Below are positions 16,665-25,013 of a stretch of 51,063 nt of DNA, piece by piece (within the stretch, counting starts at the first letter, position 1; every line of letters begins with the position of its first letter). The translations under genes and the position numbers were made by a program. This DNA is from Campylobacterales bacterium. GTDB lineage: Bacteria > Campylobacterota > Campylobacteria > Campylobacterales > Sulfurimonadaceae. Location: positions 1-51,063 of the forward strand of contig JACXUG010000002.1 in NCBI GenBank assembly GCA_014764065.1, in the 5' to 3' direction. The notes under the pieces are model-generated. The model made no database searches, was not told the origin of the DNA, and saw only the letters and a list, made by a program, of their open reading frames with translations.

Positions 16665-16667
16665 GCG

Positions 16668-17564
16668 CTACCTCGTGAGCAGATCGTTGAGGCTCTCCCG
16701 GGGGGCTTTGCCCTCCAGGATTTCATACACCTCCGTCGCGATCGGCAGGTAGACCCCGCTGCGCTGCGCGATGCCGTGCAGGGCGTAGGCCGTCCCGATC
16801 CCCTCGGCCACCTCGCCGAGTTCCTCGACGATCTGCTCTTTCACTTTGCCTTCGGCCAGTCCCAGGCCGACACGGTAGTTGCGCGACAGTACGGAACTGG
16901 CCGTCAAAAAAAGGTCCCCGGCGCCGCTGAGGCCGAGGAAGGTCTCATCCCTCGCCCCGTAGGAGAGGCCGAAGCGCCGCATCTCGATCAGGCCGCGGGA
17001 GATGAGCGCCGCCGCGGCGTTGTTGCCGAGCTTCAGCCCCGCACAGATCCCTGCGGCGATCGCGATCACGTTTTTGTAGCTGCCGCACACTTCCGCCCCG
17101 GCGATGTCGTCGTCGGTATAGGTGCGGATGAATTCGGGAAACGCTTCGGCGAACCCCATGGCCGTTTGGGCATCCGTGCTGCTGACGACCAGTGCGGTCG
17201 GCAGTCCCTGGATCACCTCGGTCGCAAAAGAGGGGCCAGAAAGGAATGCAATGTTCTGATCGGGGACGTAGGGGGCGAAGATTTCATTGAGGAAACGGCC
17301 GCTCTCGGCCTCGATCCCCTTCGCGGCGACCAGCACCTTCTGGTCGTTATAGCGGAAGTGCTCCTTAAGCCACGCGCCGACCTGCTGTGCCGGGATCGCC
17401 ATGACGAGGTATTCGCGCTGAAGCGCCGTCTCCAGGTCGACGAAATTGGAAACATCCCTCGGATGCCGCGACGTGATGACTACGTCGTTTTCCTTATTCT
17501 CTCCCAGTGCGAACGCCAGGGCCGAGCCCCACTTACCCGCTCCGATGACTGCGATCCGTTTCAC
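16668..17564 (-). CDS. gpsA: NAD(P)-dependent glycerol-3-phosphate dehydrogenase
   Basis: GpsA reduces dihydroxyacetone phosphate to sn-glycerol 3-phosphate, the backbone of membrane phospholipids. The 298-residue product begins with the Rossmann GxGxxG motif (IGAGKWGSAL), has the conserved AAKGIE segment, the SGPSFA motif, and the catalytic Lys region CGSYKNVIAIAAGI, then GLSGAGDLFLT. The length is somewhat short at the C-terminus (typical 325-340) but normal for this group. The start is GTG, with GGAGGGG six bases upstream, lying 32 bases inside the preceding RCK gene, so expression is probably coupled. Confidence 0.93.
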   Translation of the reverse strand: MKRIAVIGAGKWGSALAFALGENKENDVVITSRHPRDVSNFVDLETALQREYLVMAIPAQQVGAWLKEHFRYNDQKVLVAAKGIEAESGRFLNEIFAPYVPDQNIAFLSGPSFATEVIQGLPTALVVSSTDAQTAMGFAEAFPEFIRTYTDDDIAGAEVCGSYKNVIAIAAGICAGLKLGNNAAAALISRGLIEMRRFGLSYGARDETFLGLSGAGDLFLTASSVLSRNYRVGLGLAEGKVKEQIVEELGEVAEGIGTAYALHGIAQRSGVYLPIATEVYEILEGKAPRESLNDLLTR

Positions 17565-18258
17565 ATACCCCTCCGACTTCCTCTTTAAATGCCTTGATCT
17601 CCTTATCGTAGCCTATCACGACTAAAACATCCCCCGCATTCAGCAAGTGGTTGTAGCCTTTGGCCGTAAAAATAAACGACTCGCTCATGCGCTGGTCAAC
17701 GACAGCCAGGATGATGATATCCCGCTGCGTTGATTCCAGCAACTCGTTAATGTGTTTGTCGAGCGCGGATGACTGCTCCGAGAGGACAATCTGGGCGACC
17801 TTGAGGTCCATCTGCGTATCCATGAGCGCTTCAAACAGCCGTGTGGTCACCGGCTTCTCCAGCCGCTCGATGATCAGGTGCGCTGTCGTCTGCAGTTCCG
17901 CGATCACTTTGTTGGCACCGGCCAGGCGGAGCTTGGAGGCGTTCTCCTGCGTCGTGGCCAGGGCGACGATCACGGCTTCGGGAAAACGGTCCCGCAGGGA
18001 GAGGGTCAGGAAGACGTTTTCCGCCTCGCTCTCAAGGGCGCAGATGATCCGCGTCACGGCGAGGTCAAAGGAGAGCAGATCCTCCCAGTTATCCTCGAGG
18101 TCCGCGAGGTGTGCCTCGAAACCGTCGGCCTGTGCCTGTTCGACATCGCCGTTATTGAGCGCGTAGATGACGACCCGCTGATAGCTGTACCGGATCTGCC
18201 GGGCGGTCTCCCGCGCAAATTCGTTATACCCGAAAAGGATGATGGATTCGACGCTCAT
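17533..18258 (-). CDS. RCK (TrkA-N/TrkA-C) domain protein next to K+ channel
   Basis: This approximately 241-residue soluble protein carries a TrkA-N Rossmann domain (IILFGYNEFARETARQI, residues about 5-125) and a TrkA-C-like ligand domain (about 145-225, ending DVLVVIGYDKE). The glycine motif is GYNEFA rather than GxGxxG, so nucleotide binding may be altered. Such RCK units gate K+ channels or Trk transporters. The ATG at 18258 overlaps the channel stop codon (TGATG); the TTG one codon before is less likely. The tight coupling to a channel that already has its own RCK domain suggests a hetero-assembled gating ring. Confidence 0.85.
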   Translation of the reverse strand: MSVESIILFGYNEFARETARQIRYSYQRVVIYALNNGDVEQAQADGFEAHLADLEDNWEDLLSFDLAVTRIICALESEAENVFLTLSLRDRFPEAVIVALATTQENASKLRLAGANKVIAELQTTAHLIIERLEKPVTTRLFEALMDTQMDLKVAQIVLSEQSSALDKHINELLESTQRDIIILAVVDQRMSESFIFTAKGYNHLLNAGDVLVVIGYDKEIKAFKEEVGGVCETDRSHRSG

Positions 18259-19820
18259 CAATGCACCGCCTTGTGAAGATCGATGCGGTACTCATGCAGC
18301 ATCGCATTCTCCCCTATCACGACCAGCATGTCCCCCTCGCCGAGGGCGAAATCGGATGCAGGATTGAAAACGAACCGCTGTTCGCGGCGCGACTCGACAC
18401 CGAGCAGGATAATGCGCCCTCCCCTGATTTTCAGATCCTGCACGCTCTGGATAAAACGGGCCATCCGCTCGTCAACGAGGATCTCGTCGATCACGACACC
18501 GGATTGCTCGGCACGCAGCGCGTGCAGCGCCTCGAACGCAATGGGCTGGTCGCTGTATTCGCGCGACAGTTTCCCGATCAGCTCCTGGGCGTAGACGATG
18601 TCGTTCACCCCGGCACTCTCCAGTTTCCGGCGGTGTTTTTTGTCATGGAGCAAAGAGAGTATCCGCAGCTCTTTGTTTATCGAACGCAATGTGAGCGCCG
18701 TATAGACGTTTTCGACATCGGTGTCGCCGAGCAGGATGACGGCCCGGATCTGCCGTACGGGGTTGATGCCAAGCTGCCCGATCGATTCCAGGCTGGCGGG
18801 GTCGAACGCCAGGGCGAGGTCATGATGGCGGCGCGCTTCGGCGATCTTTGATGCATCCGCATCCAGGATGACCACCTCCCGCCCCATCCGGCGGAGCTTG
18901 GATGCCGTCTGCTGCGCCACAGTGCCGTAGCCGCAGATCAGGTAGATGTGCTTCAGTTTCTGCAGCTCCTGGATCAGCTTCCCGTCGCGGATATCATCGA
19001 GCTTCTCGGTAAAGGCCGACACGACGATCGAGGTCGCGAAGGCGAGGACGGCCACCCCGGAGACGATGACGATCAGTGCAACGATCTTCCCTTCGCCGCT
19101 GACGGGGACGACATCGCCGTATCCCACGGTCGAGATCGTCACGACCGACCAGTAGAGCGCGTCAAAGAGCGTATTGACCTTGGAGTCGGGGTTGAGCGCC
19201 TCCATGACGTAGATCATCACCGACGCAACGAAAATGGTGAGGCCGACAAAGGTAAAGAGTGTCAGGAGTTCGAACTTCTTGCTGGCCAGAATCGCCCCGA
19301 AATGGTGCATGTTCTGGGCGTAGCGGAAAAGCTTGAAGACCCTGAAGATGATAAAGAGGCGCAGCAGCCGCAGCTCATGGAAAAACGGCATGATCGCCAG
19401 CAGGTCGATGATGGCCGCCAGGGAGCTCATGTAGCGCCATTTGGCGTAGAGTACCTTCATCACGGCCCTGCCGACACGGAAATTCCGCTGCAGCAGCACA
19501 TCCTTCTCGTACTGGTCAATTATGATCCGCGCACTGTCGCTGCTGACCCAGAAGCGCATCAGGTATTCGATCAGGAAGATAAAGGAGATGATGTAGTTGT
19601 TGAAAACGGCCAGGAAATCGTTCTGCTGGAACTTGACGTCGCGGATAAGGATGAAGACGCTCGAGAGGATCAGCACCATCATAAAGAGGTCGAAGTAACG
19701 CTTGTAGCGGTACCCGGCGTTGTTCATCAGGTTGTCGACATGGTGGCGCGTGCCGCGCAGGCCTTCGGAGGACTCCAGAGCATAGGCACCGTCGACGAGT
19801 GCCCTGGAGAAGAGGTTCAC
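18258..19820 (-). CDS. Six-helix voltage-sensor-like K+ channel with C-terminal RCK domain
   Basis: The 520-residue product has helices at about 43-60, 75-93, 132-147 and 150-168. The fourth is S4-like, with Arg/Lys every three to four residues (RLLRLFIIFRVFKLFR). Then come S5 (185-207), the pore helix, the potassium selectivity filter TVGYGD at 231-236, and S6. From about residue 290 follows a TrkA-N/RCK domain with an intact IYLICGYGTVA nucleotide loop, and a TrkA-C domain to the end. This is the Kch/voltage-gated bacterial K+ channel type. The start is GTG, four bases after the gatB stop. Confidence 0.9.
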   Translation of the reverse strand: MNLFSRALVDGAYALESSEGLRGTRHHVDNLMNNAGYRYKRYFDLFMMVLILSSVFILIRDVKFQQNDFLAVFNNYIISFIFLIEYLMRFWVSSDSARIIIDQYEKDVLLQRNFRVGRAVMKVLYAKWRYMSSLAAIIDLLAIMPFFHELRLLRLFIIFRVFKLFRYAQNMHHFGAILASKKFELLTLFTFVGLTIFVASVMIYVMEALNPDSKVNTLFDALYWSVVTISTVGYGDVVPVSGEGKIVALIVIVSGVAVLAFATSIVVSAFTEKLDDIRDGKLIQELQKLKHIYLICGYGTVAQQTASKLRRMGREVVILDADASKIAEARRHHDLALAFDPASLESIGQLGINPVRQIRAVILLGDTDVENVYTALTLRSINKELRILSLLHDKKHRRKLESAGVNDIVYAQELIGKLSREYSDQPIAFEALHALRAEQSGVVIDEILVDERMARFIQSVQDLKIRGGRIILLGVESRREQRFVFNPASDFALGEGDMLVVIGENAMLHEYRIDLHKAVH

Positions 19821-19824
19821 GGTA

Positions 19825-21249
19825 TCAGCCCAGCTTCTGCTTGAGGATCTCGTTCACCGCCTGAGGATTCGCACTGCCTTTGCTGGCTTTCATCACCTGG
19901 CCGACGAAGAAACCGAAGAGCTTCTCCTTGCCGCCGCGGTACTCCTCGACCTTGGCGGGGTTCGCCGCGAGGATCTCGTCGACCATCGCTTCGATGGCCC
20001 CCGTATCGCTGACCTGTTTGAGGCCGAGTTTTTCGATCGTCGCATCGACGCTCTCGTCATTTTCCATCAGGTAGTCAAGCACCTCTTTAGCCGCTTTGCC
20101 GCTGATGGTGTTGTCTTCGATACGCTTGACGATGAGGCCCAGTTTGTCAGCATCGACCGGCGAAGTGGCAACCGTCATGCCGCCTTTGAGACGCCCCAGG
20201 AGCTCTACGGTGAGCCAGGTGACGGCACTCTTGGCGCTGATGCCATGGGAGAGCATCTTCTCGAAGAAGTTTGCCATCTCCAGCTCGGCGGTAATGACAC
20301 TCGCATCATACTCGCGCAGGCCGTGCTCTTTGACGAGGCGCTCGCGCTTCTCGTCCGGCAGTTCAGGGATCTGCGTCGCGGTCTCATACATCGCATCGTC
20401 AACGACGACCTTGAGGAGGTCAGGTTCCGGGAAGTAGCGGTAATCCGCCGCCTCTTCCTTGCCGCGCATGGAGCGGGTCTCCTGTTTCGTCTGGTCGAAG
20501 AGGCGGGTCTCCTGGACGATCTCCTCGTCATAGACGCCGTCTTCCCAGGCATCGATCTGGCGTTCGACCTCCATCTCGATCGCCTTCTGGATGAAGCGGA
20601 AGCTGTTGATGTTCTTGATCTCGACACGGGTGTAGAGCTTCTCGTCCCCTTTGGGGCGGATGGAGACGTTGACGTCGACGCGGAAGGAGCCCTCTTGCAT
20701 GTTCGCGTCCGAGATATCGAGGTAGCGAACGATGGAGTGCAGCTTTTTGAGGTAGAGGATCGCCTCGTCCGCCGAACGCATGTCCGGTTCGGAGACGATC
20801 TCGATCAGCGGCGTTCCCGCACGGTTGAGGTCGACCTTGGAGACGGCGCCGTCGTGGACGTTTTTCCCGGCATCGGCCTCGATATGGGCGCGGTTGATAC
20901 GGATCGTTTTGTGGGAGCCGTCTTCGAAGTCGATCTCGAGCTTCCCGTGCTCGACGATGGGCGTATAGAGCTGCGTGATCTGGTACGCGCTCGGGCTGTC
21001 GGGGTAGAAGTAGCTCTTGCGGTCGAAGTAGCTGGTACGGTTGATCGTCGCGCCGATCGCGGTACCGAACATCACCGCCTTGTGCAGTGCCGCCTTGTTG
21101 AAAACCGGGAGCGCCCCCGGCAGTGCCAGACAGGTCGGGCAGGTGTTGACGTTCGGGCGGTCGTTGAAACTGGTGGGACACGAACAAAAAAGTTTGGTTT
21201 TCGTATTGAGCTGGACGTGGACTTCGAGTCCGATAATCACTTCGAACAA
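19825..21249 (-). CDS. gatB: Asp-tRNA(Asn)/Glu-tRNA(Gln) amidotransferase subunit B
   Basis: GatB is the kinase/tRNA-binding subunit of GatCAB, which converts Glu-tRNA(Gln) and Asp-tRNA(Asn) to the amidated forms in species without the direct synthetases. The 474-residue product begins [21 protein letters not shown] and has the zinc-site cysteines in [15 protein letters not shown], the RxD-rich cradle ([20 protein letters not shown]), and the C-terminal YqeY-like helical domain. The start is TTG with AAGGA six bases upstream and overlaps the preceding gene by 13 bases. No gatA or gatC is present in the window; separate loci are usual in Campylobacterota. Confidence 0.96.
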   Translation of the reverse strand: MFEVIIGLEVHVQLNTKTKLFCSCPTSFNDRPNVNTCPTCLALPGALPVFNKAALHKAVMFGTAIGATINRTSYFDRKSYFYPDSPSAYQITQLYTPIVEHGKLEIDFEDGSHKTIRINRAHIEADAGKNVHDGAVSKVDLNRAGTPLIEIVSEPDMRSADEAILYLKKLHSIVRYLDISDANMQEGSFRVDVNVSIRPKGDEKLYTRVEIKNINSFRFIQKAIEMEVERQIDAWEDGVYDEEIVQETRLFDQTKQETRSMRGKEEAADYRYFPEPDLLKVVVDDAMYETATQIPELPDEKRERLVKEHGLREYDASVITAELEMANFFEKMLSHGISAKSAVTWLTVELLGRLKGGMTVATSPVDADKLGLIVKRIEDNTISGKAAKEVLDYLMENDESVDATIEKLGLKQVSDTGAIEAMVDEILAANPAKVEEYRGGKEKLFGFFVGQVMKASKGSANPQAVNEILKQKLG

Positions 21250-21821
21250 AAGGATTCCTTGACTGTATTTATAAAGTATCTGATCGATGCAAAACCGGCG
21301 GCACCGGCGGCGCGGACCGCGCTGATCTGGGCGGGGCTGACGATGCCCCCCAGCGCGATAACAGGTAGGTCAATTTTACCCGCTGTTTCATTTAAATCGT
21401 CTAAACCTTTCGGCGCCCCTTTGCCCGGGCTCTCGAAGATCGGGCTGTAGGTCGCGGCATCGGCCCCCTCGGCCGCCGCATGCGCCAGTTCGACGGGGCT
21501 GTGCGCGGAGATCACGGTAAAGAGCCCCTCGGCTTTCGCCCCTTTGATCGCCTCGAACTGCGTCGACGTCAGGTGCACGCCGTCCGCCCCCAGCAAGAGC
21601 GCCAGCGCCGTGTCGCGGTGCAGGACCGCTTTGACCCCGCACGTCCGGCATGTATCGACGAAGACGGCCGCGAAGCGCGCGTAGTCCGGGTTCGCTTTGT
21701 CCCGGTAGAGTGCATAATCGACGCTATGGGCCTCAAAGAGCATTTCAAGCCGTTTGGCGAAGGCACCCGGTGTCGCGGCGCCGTAGCAGCCGTCGGTGAT
21801 CAGGTAGGCGAAAAAAGGCAT
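21237..21821 (-). CDS. Thiamine phosphate synthase/TenI-like TIM-barrel protein
   Basis: The 194-residue product has the ThiE/TenI half-barrel pattern: an initial LITDG strand, [36 protein letters not shown] and ALGGI. ThiE joins HMP-pyrophosphate to thiazole phosphate; TenI is the related thiazole tautomerase. The GVHLTSTQ loop lacks the usual GQxD of ThiE, which leans toward a TenI-like or divergent ThiE. The ATG at 21821 has GGAGG nine bases upstream; a start 21 bases earlier would add MKRRRDH and lacks this spacing. It overlaps gatB by 13 bases and sits 4 bases after the small membrane protein. Confidence 0.75.
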   Translation of the reverse strand: MPFFAYLITDGCYGAATPGAFAKRLEMLFEAHSVDYALYRDKANPDYARFAAVFVDTCRTCGVKAVLHRDTALALLLGADGVHLTSTQFEAIKGAKAEGLFTVISAHSPVELAHAAAEGADAATYSPIFESPGKGAPKGLDDLNETAGKIDLPVIALGGIVSPAQISAVRAAGAAGFASIRYFINTVKESFCSK

Positions 21822-21825
21822 GTGA

Positions 21826-22095
21826 TCACGCCTCCTTTTCAAGCAGCTCCGCGATCCGCTGCAGCAGTTCGGTCTGGCGGCGCTGGTTTTCGACCCGGTC
21901 TTTATAGAGGTTGAGCCCTTCGAGCATCAAAACGGCGCAGAGTATCAGAAAGACAAACAAGATGGTGGCGAGAAGCGCGATGGGGAAACCGAAGATGGCG
22001 GTAATATTGAAGACAAGCCAGGAGCCCGGCAGCAGCAGGGCCCAGGCAAAGCCGAGCAGGAAACTCAGAAGCGTATCGAACGTACTGCGTTTCAT
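21826..22095 (-). CDS. Small two-helix membrane protein with C-terminal coiled coil
   Basis: The approximately 89-residue product starts MKRSTFDTLLSF, has two hydrophobic helices (about 8-30 and 35-58), then a charged heptad-like tail (NLYKDRVENQRRQTELLQ) predicted to form a coiled coil. I do not recognise it. The ATG at 22095 is chosen over an upstream TTG. It sits between atpB and the thiE-like gene with short gaps and is probably cotranscribed with atpB. By position alone it might influence ATP synthase assembly, as the unrelated AtpI does, but there is no sequence support for that. Confidence 0.65.
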   Translation of the reverse strand: MKRSTFDTLLSFLLGFAWALLLPGSWLVFNITAIFGFPIALLATILFVFLILCAVLMLEGLNLYKDRVENQRRQTELLQRIAELLEKEA

Positions 22096-22113
22096 GCGGC
22101 GTCCCAAAAATCG

Positions 22114-22794
22114 TTAAAGGGATTCTTCGTGAAGGGTAACGGCTCCGCCGAGGTAAACGTAGGTCAGCATCATGAAGATGAACGCCTGCAACAGCGCCAT
22201 GAATGACAGCAGCGCGAACGGGATCATCGGCAGCAGCCACGGGGCGAGCATCAGCATGACCATCAGGAACATGTCATCCCCTTTGACGTTACCAAAAAGA
22301 CGGAAGCTGAGTGAAACGATACGGGAGATGTGCGAAACGATCTCGATCGGGAACATCAGCCATGCGAGCCACCATACCGGCCCCATGAAGTGTTTGAAGT
22401 ACTCAACGACACCGTTGCGGCGGATACCCTCGAAGTTGTAGTAGATGAAGACGATCAGTGCCAGTGCCAGGGTAAAGTCAAGGAACGCGGACGGTGCTTC
22501 AAAGCCCGGGATAACCCCGATCAGGTTGGCAATACCGATAAAGAGACCCTGCGTCGCGACGAGCGGAAGGTAACGCATCGCTTTTTCGCGGCCCATAACG
22601 TCCGAACCCATTGCAACGACACCCTGGAGGTACGCTTCCATCAGGTTCTGTGTGCCGGCCGGAACGACTTTGAGGTTCTTGGTCGCCATTTTGGCAAGCA
22701 TGATGACGATCAGTGCCGTCAGGAGCATATGCGACATGAAGAGGTAGGTGTGATTTTCGCTGATCACACCGAAGAAAGTAAAGAGTTCACCCAC
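22114..22794 (-). CDS. atpB: F0F1 ATP synthase subunit a
   Basis: Subunit a forms the proton half-channels against the c-ring of the ATP synthase. The 226-residue membrane protein has five to six helices, the conserved MATKNLKVVPAGTQNLME segment, and the SRIVSLSFRLFGN helix with the essential arginine that faces the c-ring. The GTG at 22794 (ribosome site GAAGGA, six bases upstream) gives a start VGELFTFFGVISENHTY that matches the usual length; a TTG 18 bases earlier is the alternative. A TATAAT box lies on the minus strand at 22825-22830. In Campylobacterota atpB is usually away from the other atp genes, as here. Confidence 0.95.
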   Translation of the reverse strand: MGELFTFFGVISENHTYLFMSHMLLTALIVIMLAKMATKNLKVVPAGTQNLMEAYLQGVVAMGSDVMGREKAMRYLPLVATQGLFIGIANLIGVIPGFEAPSAFLDFTLALALIVFIYYNFEGIRRNGVVEYFKHFMGPVWWLAWLMFPIEIVSHISRIVSLSFRLFGNVKGDDMFLMVMLMLAPWLLPMIPFALLSFMALLQAFIFMMLTYVYLGGAVTLHEESL

Positions 22795-22824
22795 GAGAAT
22801 TCCTTCGATCAAAATAGTTTTGCG

Positions 22825-22830
22825 ATTATA
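22825..22830 (-). promoter_or_regulatory. Perfect -10 element (TATAAT) for the atpB-led run
   Basis: TATAAT on the minus strand lies 30 bases upstream of the GTG start. It would drive atpB and possibly all genes down to the SLC13 carrier, since no other clear promoter interrupts them. Confidence 0.6.
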
Positions 22831-22887
22831 GCCCTCTTCGCATTAAAAGAGCCTAAGCCAATCCCCGAAGCGGCGGGTCGTCACCGT

Positions 22888-22909
22888 AAAAAGCCGCCCG
22901 GAATGGGCA
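22888..22909 (-). terminator. Possible terminator after ribF
   Basis: On the minus strand TGCCC pairs with GGGCG around a short loop and is followed by GGC and five Ts. It lies about 40 bases past the ribF stop. The stem is short, so confidence is modest. Confidence 0.4.
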
Positions 22910-22949
22910 CTATTGCGCCATTTTGGCTTCGGTGATGCATAAAAAGCGT

Positions 22950-23789
22950 TCAGAGCTCCAGCCGCACTACCGCTTTGCGCGCTGCCGCGATGTCCATCGC
23001 GATCTGCGCCTTCAGCGCCTCGAGCGACGGGAACTTCTCGTTGCCGCGCAGCCGCCGGACGAAACTGACATCGATCTGTTCCCGGCAGACGATCTCCCCG
23101 TCAAGGACGTGCGTTTCCACGGCAAAACTGCCGTCGGTGGTGACACGGTGGCCGATAAACGTGACGGCGGGGTGGTAGTGCTCCTCGCCGTCGAGCCGGG
23201 CGAGGCTCGCGTAGACCCCCTCTTTGGGGAGCAGAAAGCCGTCGGTAAGCATGTTGACCGTCGGCACGAGCTCTTGCTTGCCAATCCCCTGCCCCCGGAC
23301 GACCCTTCCGCGAACCGTGTAGTGGTGGCCGAGAAAGCGGTTCGCCCCGGTGATGTCGCCGATAATCAGCTTCGCACGGATCTTGTGCGAATGCACCGAT
23401 TCGCCGCCGACGGTCACTTCGTCGATCACCTGCACTTCGCCGCCGAACGCCTTCGTGAGGTCCGCATGCGAGAACCTGCGGTCGCGGCCGAACCGGAAAT
23501 CATACCCAATGACAATTTTTGAAAGTGCCGGGAAACGTTCCAGAAGATAATCGACAAAACCCCGGTCGTCAAGCATGCGGATGTCGTCAAGGGGGAGGTA
23601 GACGATGGGGTGTGACGTAAAATGTTCACGCTCGCGGCCCGGGGTCAGGTTGGCGTACCCCGTCTCGATCACGACGATCGCCCCCGCTTCGCCCAGGGCG
23701 TTGAAAAGGTGCTGATGCCCTTCGTGCATCCCGTCGAAGCCTCCGATGGCAACAGCCTCAACCTCTTTCAAAGCAGTAGCATGTCTCAC
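22950..23789 (-). CDS. ribF: Bifunctional riboflavin kinase/FAD synthetase
   Basis: RibF phosphorylates riboflavin to FMN and adenylates FMN to FAD. The 279-residue product has the nucleotidyltransferase domain with the phosphate-binding motif GGFDGMHEGHQHLF near residue 17 and the DFRFGRDR loop at about 95. The flavokinase barrel follows, with GQGIGKQELVPTVNM and GVYASLA. The usual PTAN of the kinase motif reads PTVN, a mild substitution. The GTG start has AGGAGGGG five bases upstream and lies 32 bases inside tlyA, so the gene is coupled to it. It ends the ligA operon. Confidence 0.93.
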   Translation of the reverse strand: MRHATALKEVEAVAIGGFDGMHEGHQHLFNALGEAGAIVVIETGYANLTPGREREHFTSHPIVYLPLDDIRMLDDRGFVDYLLERFPALSKIVIGYDFRFGRDRRFSHADLTKAFGGEVQVIDEVTVGGESVHSHKIRAKLIIGDITGANRFLGHHYTVRGRVVRGQGIGKQELVPTVNMLTDGFLLPKEGVYASLARLDGEEHYHPAVTFIGHRVTTDGSFAVETHVLDGEIVCREQIDVSFVRRLRGNEKFPSLEALKAQIAMDIAAARKAVVRLEL

Positions 23790-24465
23790 TGTTCCCCTCC
23801 TTACCCCTGATTGCGGCCTCTTCCTTCACACGCAGCCGCCAGCCCCGCGCCGCACAGGCCGCTTCGAACTCCTCCATCGCCTTCGCGACGGCCGCCTTGT
23901 CCGTAACGACCCCCTTCCTGTCTCGCGCAGCGTCCCGGCCGACCTCGAACTGCGGTTTGAAAAGCAGCACGATCCAATGCGCAGCGAGCCGCTCCACGTT
24001 ATCGAGGATATGGTGCAGCGAAATGAACGAGACGTCGCTCGTGACGACGTCGTAGGTCCGGCCTGGCGTGAAACGGCGGATATCGGTCTGTTCGAAACTC
24101 CGGACGCGGGGGTCCGACTTCACCTCCGGGTGCAGCTGGTCCCTGCCAACATCGACGGCATCGACCTCTGCCGCGCCCGCTTCGAGGAGCACCTGGGTGA
24201 ATCCCCCCGTCGAAGCGCCGATATCGAGTGCATGCATCCCCGTGACGTCGAACGGCAAGGATGGCAGGAACCCCTTGAGCTTCAACGCCGCGCGGCTGAC
24301 ATAGGGCATCGCTTCGGTCACCGCCACCTGCTGCGATGTGACGTCAAAGGCCGGTTTCGTCACGACGCTGCCCCCGACGGTGACGCTTCCCGCTTTGACG
24401 AGCTGCTGCGCTTTCGAACGCGTCGGTGCCAGACCCGCTTCGACGAGGTAGTGGTCAAGACGCAC
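23758..24465 (-). CDS. tlyA: TlyA-type rRNA 2'-O-methyltransferase
   Basis: TlyA proteins methylate ribose 2'-O positions in rRNA (16S C1409 and, in some, 23S C1920); lack of methylation gives capreomycin resistance, and Campylobacterota members affect motility and biofilm. The 235-residue product has an N-terminal S4 RNA-binding domain (MRLDHYLVEAGLAPTRSKAQ) and an FtsJ-like methyltransferase domain with ALDIGASTGGFTQVLL and the VVTSDVSFISL motif. It starts at a GTG that overlaps the stop of the barrel gene by one base (TAGTG). The short N-terminus suggests the TlyA type I group. Confidence 0.9.
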   Translation of the reverse strand: MRLDHYLVEAGLAPTRSKAQQLVKAGSVTVGGSVVTKPAFDVTSQQVAVTEAMPYVSRAALKLKGFLPSLPFDVTGMHALDIGASTGGFTQVLLEAGAAEVDAVDVGRDQLHPEVKSDPRVRSFEQTDIRRFTPGRTYDVVTSDVSFISLHHILDNVERLAAHWIVLLFKPQFEVGRDAARDRKGVVTDKAAVAKAMEEFEAACAARGWRLRVKEEAAIRGKEGNSETCYCFERG

Positions 24466-25013
24466 TAAAAAAGCACCTGGATGCCGACATAGGCAGTGCC
24501 GAGACTCATGTCATAGGAGGTCTTGTTCTCGTACATCCCGAACTGATAGAGATCATACCCCGCGTTGACCGTGAGCCACTCCATCGCGCGGACACCGACG
24601 CCGATGCTGCAGACGACCGTCCCGGCCGAGCTGCTTTTACGCTCTGGGCGACTCTGGTCCCAGTAGAGCTCCCCGGCGCCGAAACGCGCATAGAGGTCGA
24701 TCCACTCGTTAAAGACGGGGTAGTGCCCCGTCACGGCGGCCGACAGTACCTTGAAGGCCTCCCGGGACGTTTCGCCCGTTCCCGTCCGCCCGTCGAAATC
24801 CCCGAACTGGGCATAATCGAGCGAGACGGAGAGGTAGTCATTGATAAACGCCCCCGCATCGAAACGGTACTGTGTCACGCTCTCGGTCGTGATCTCCGCG
24901 TGGCGGCTGTCGTCGTTGTAGCTGCCCAGGCCTGCCCCCGCTTCCAGGTAGGGGCCGCTGCGTTCGGCAGCGCACAGCAGGGTCGCCGCGAGCAGTATGC
25001 CTGCGCTTCTCAC
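24465..25013 (-). CDS. Outer-membrane beta-barrel protein, probable porin-like family
   Basis: The 182-residue product has a short signal sequence (about residues 1-16) and alternating amphipathic strands such as YRFDAGAFI, LSVSLDYAQFG, WIDLYARFGAGELYW and WLTVNAGYDLYQFG. It ends with a C-terminal Phe (VGIQVLF), the classical outer-membrane assembly signal. About eight strands are expected, as in OmpW/OmpX-like or porin-family OMP_b-brl proteins. The GTG start overlaps the stop of the GGDEF/EAL gene by four bases. Function is unknown; it is an unusual companion for a c-di-GMP enzyme, tlyA and ribF. Confidence 0.75.
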   Translation of the reverse strand: MRSAGILLAATLLCAAERSGPYLEAGAGLGSYNDDSRHAEITTESVTQYRFDAGAFINDYLSVSLDYAQFGDFDGRTGTGETSREAFKVLSAAVTGHYPVFNEWIDLYARFGAGELYWDQSRPERKSSSAGTVVCSIGVGVRAMEWLTVNAGYDLYQFGMYENKTSYDMSLGTAYVGIQVLF

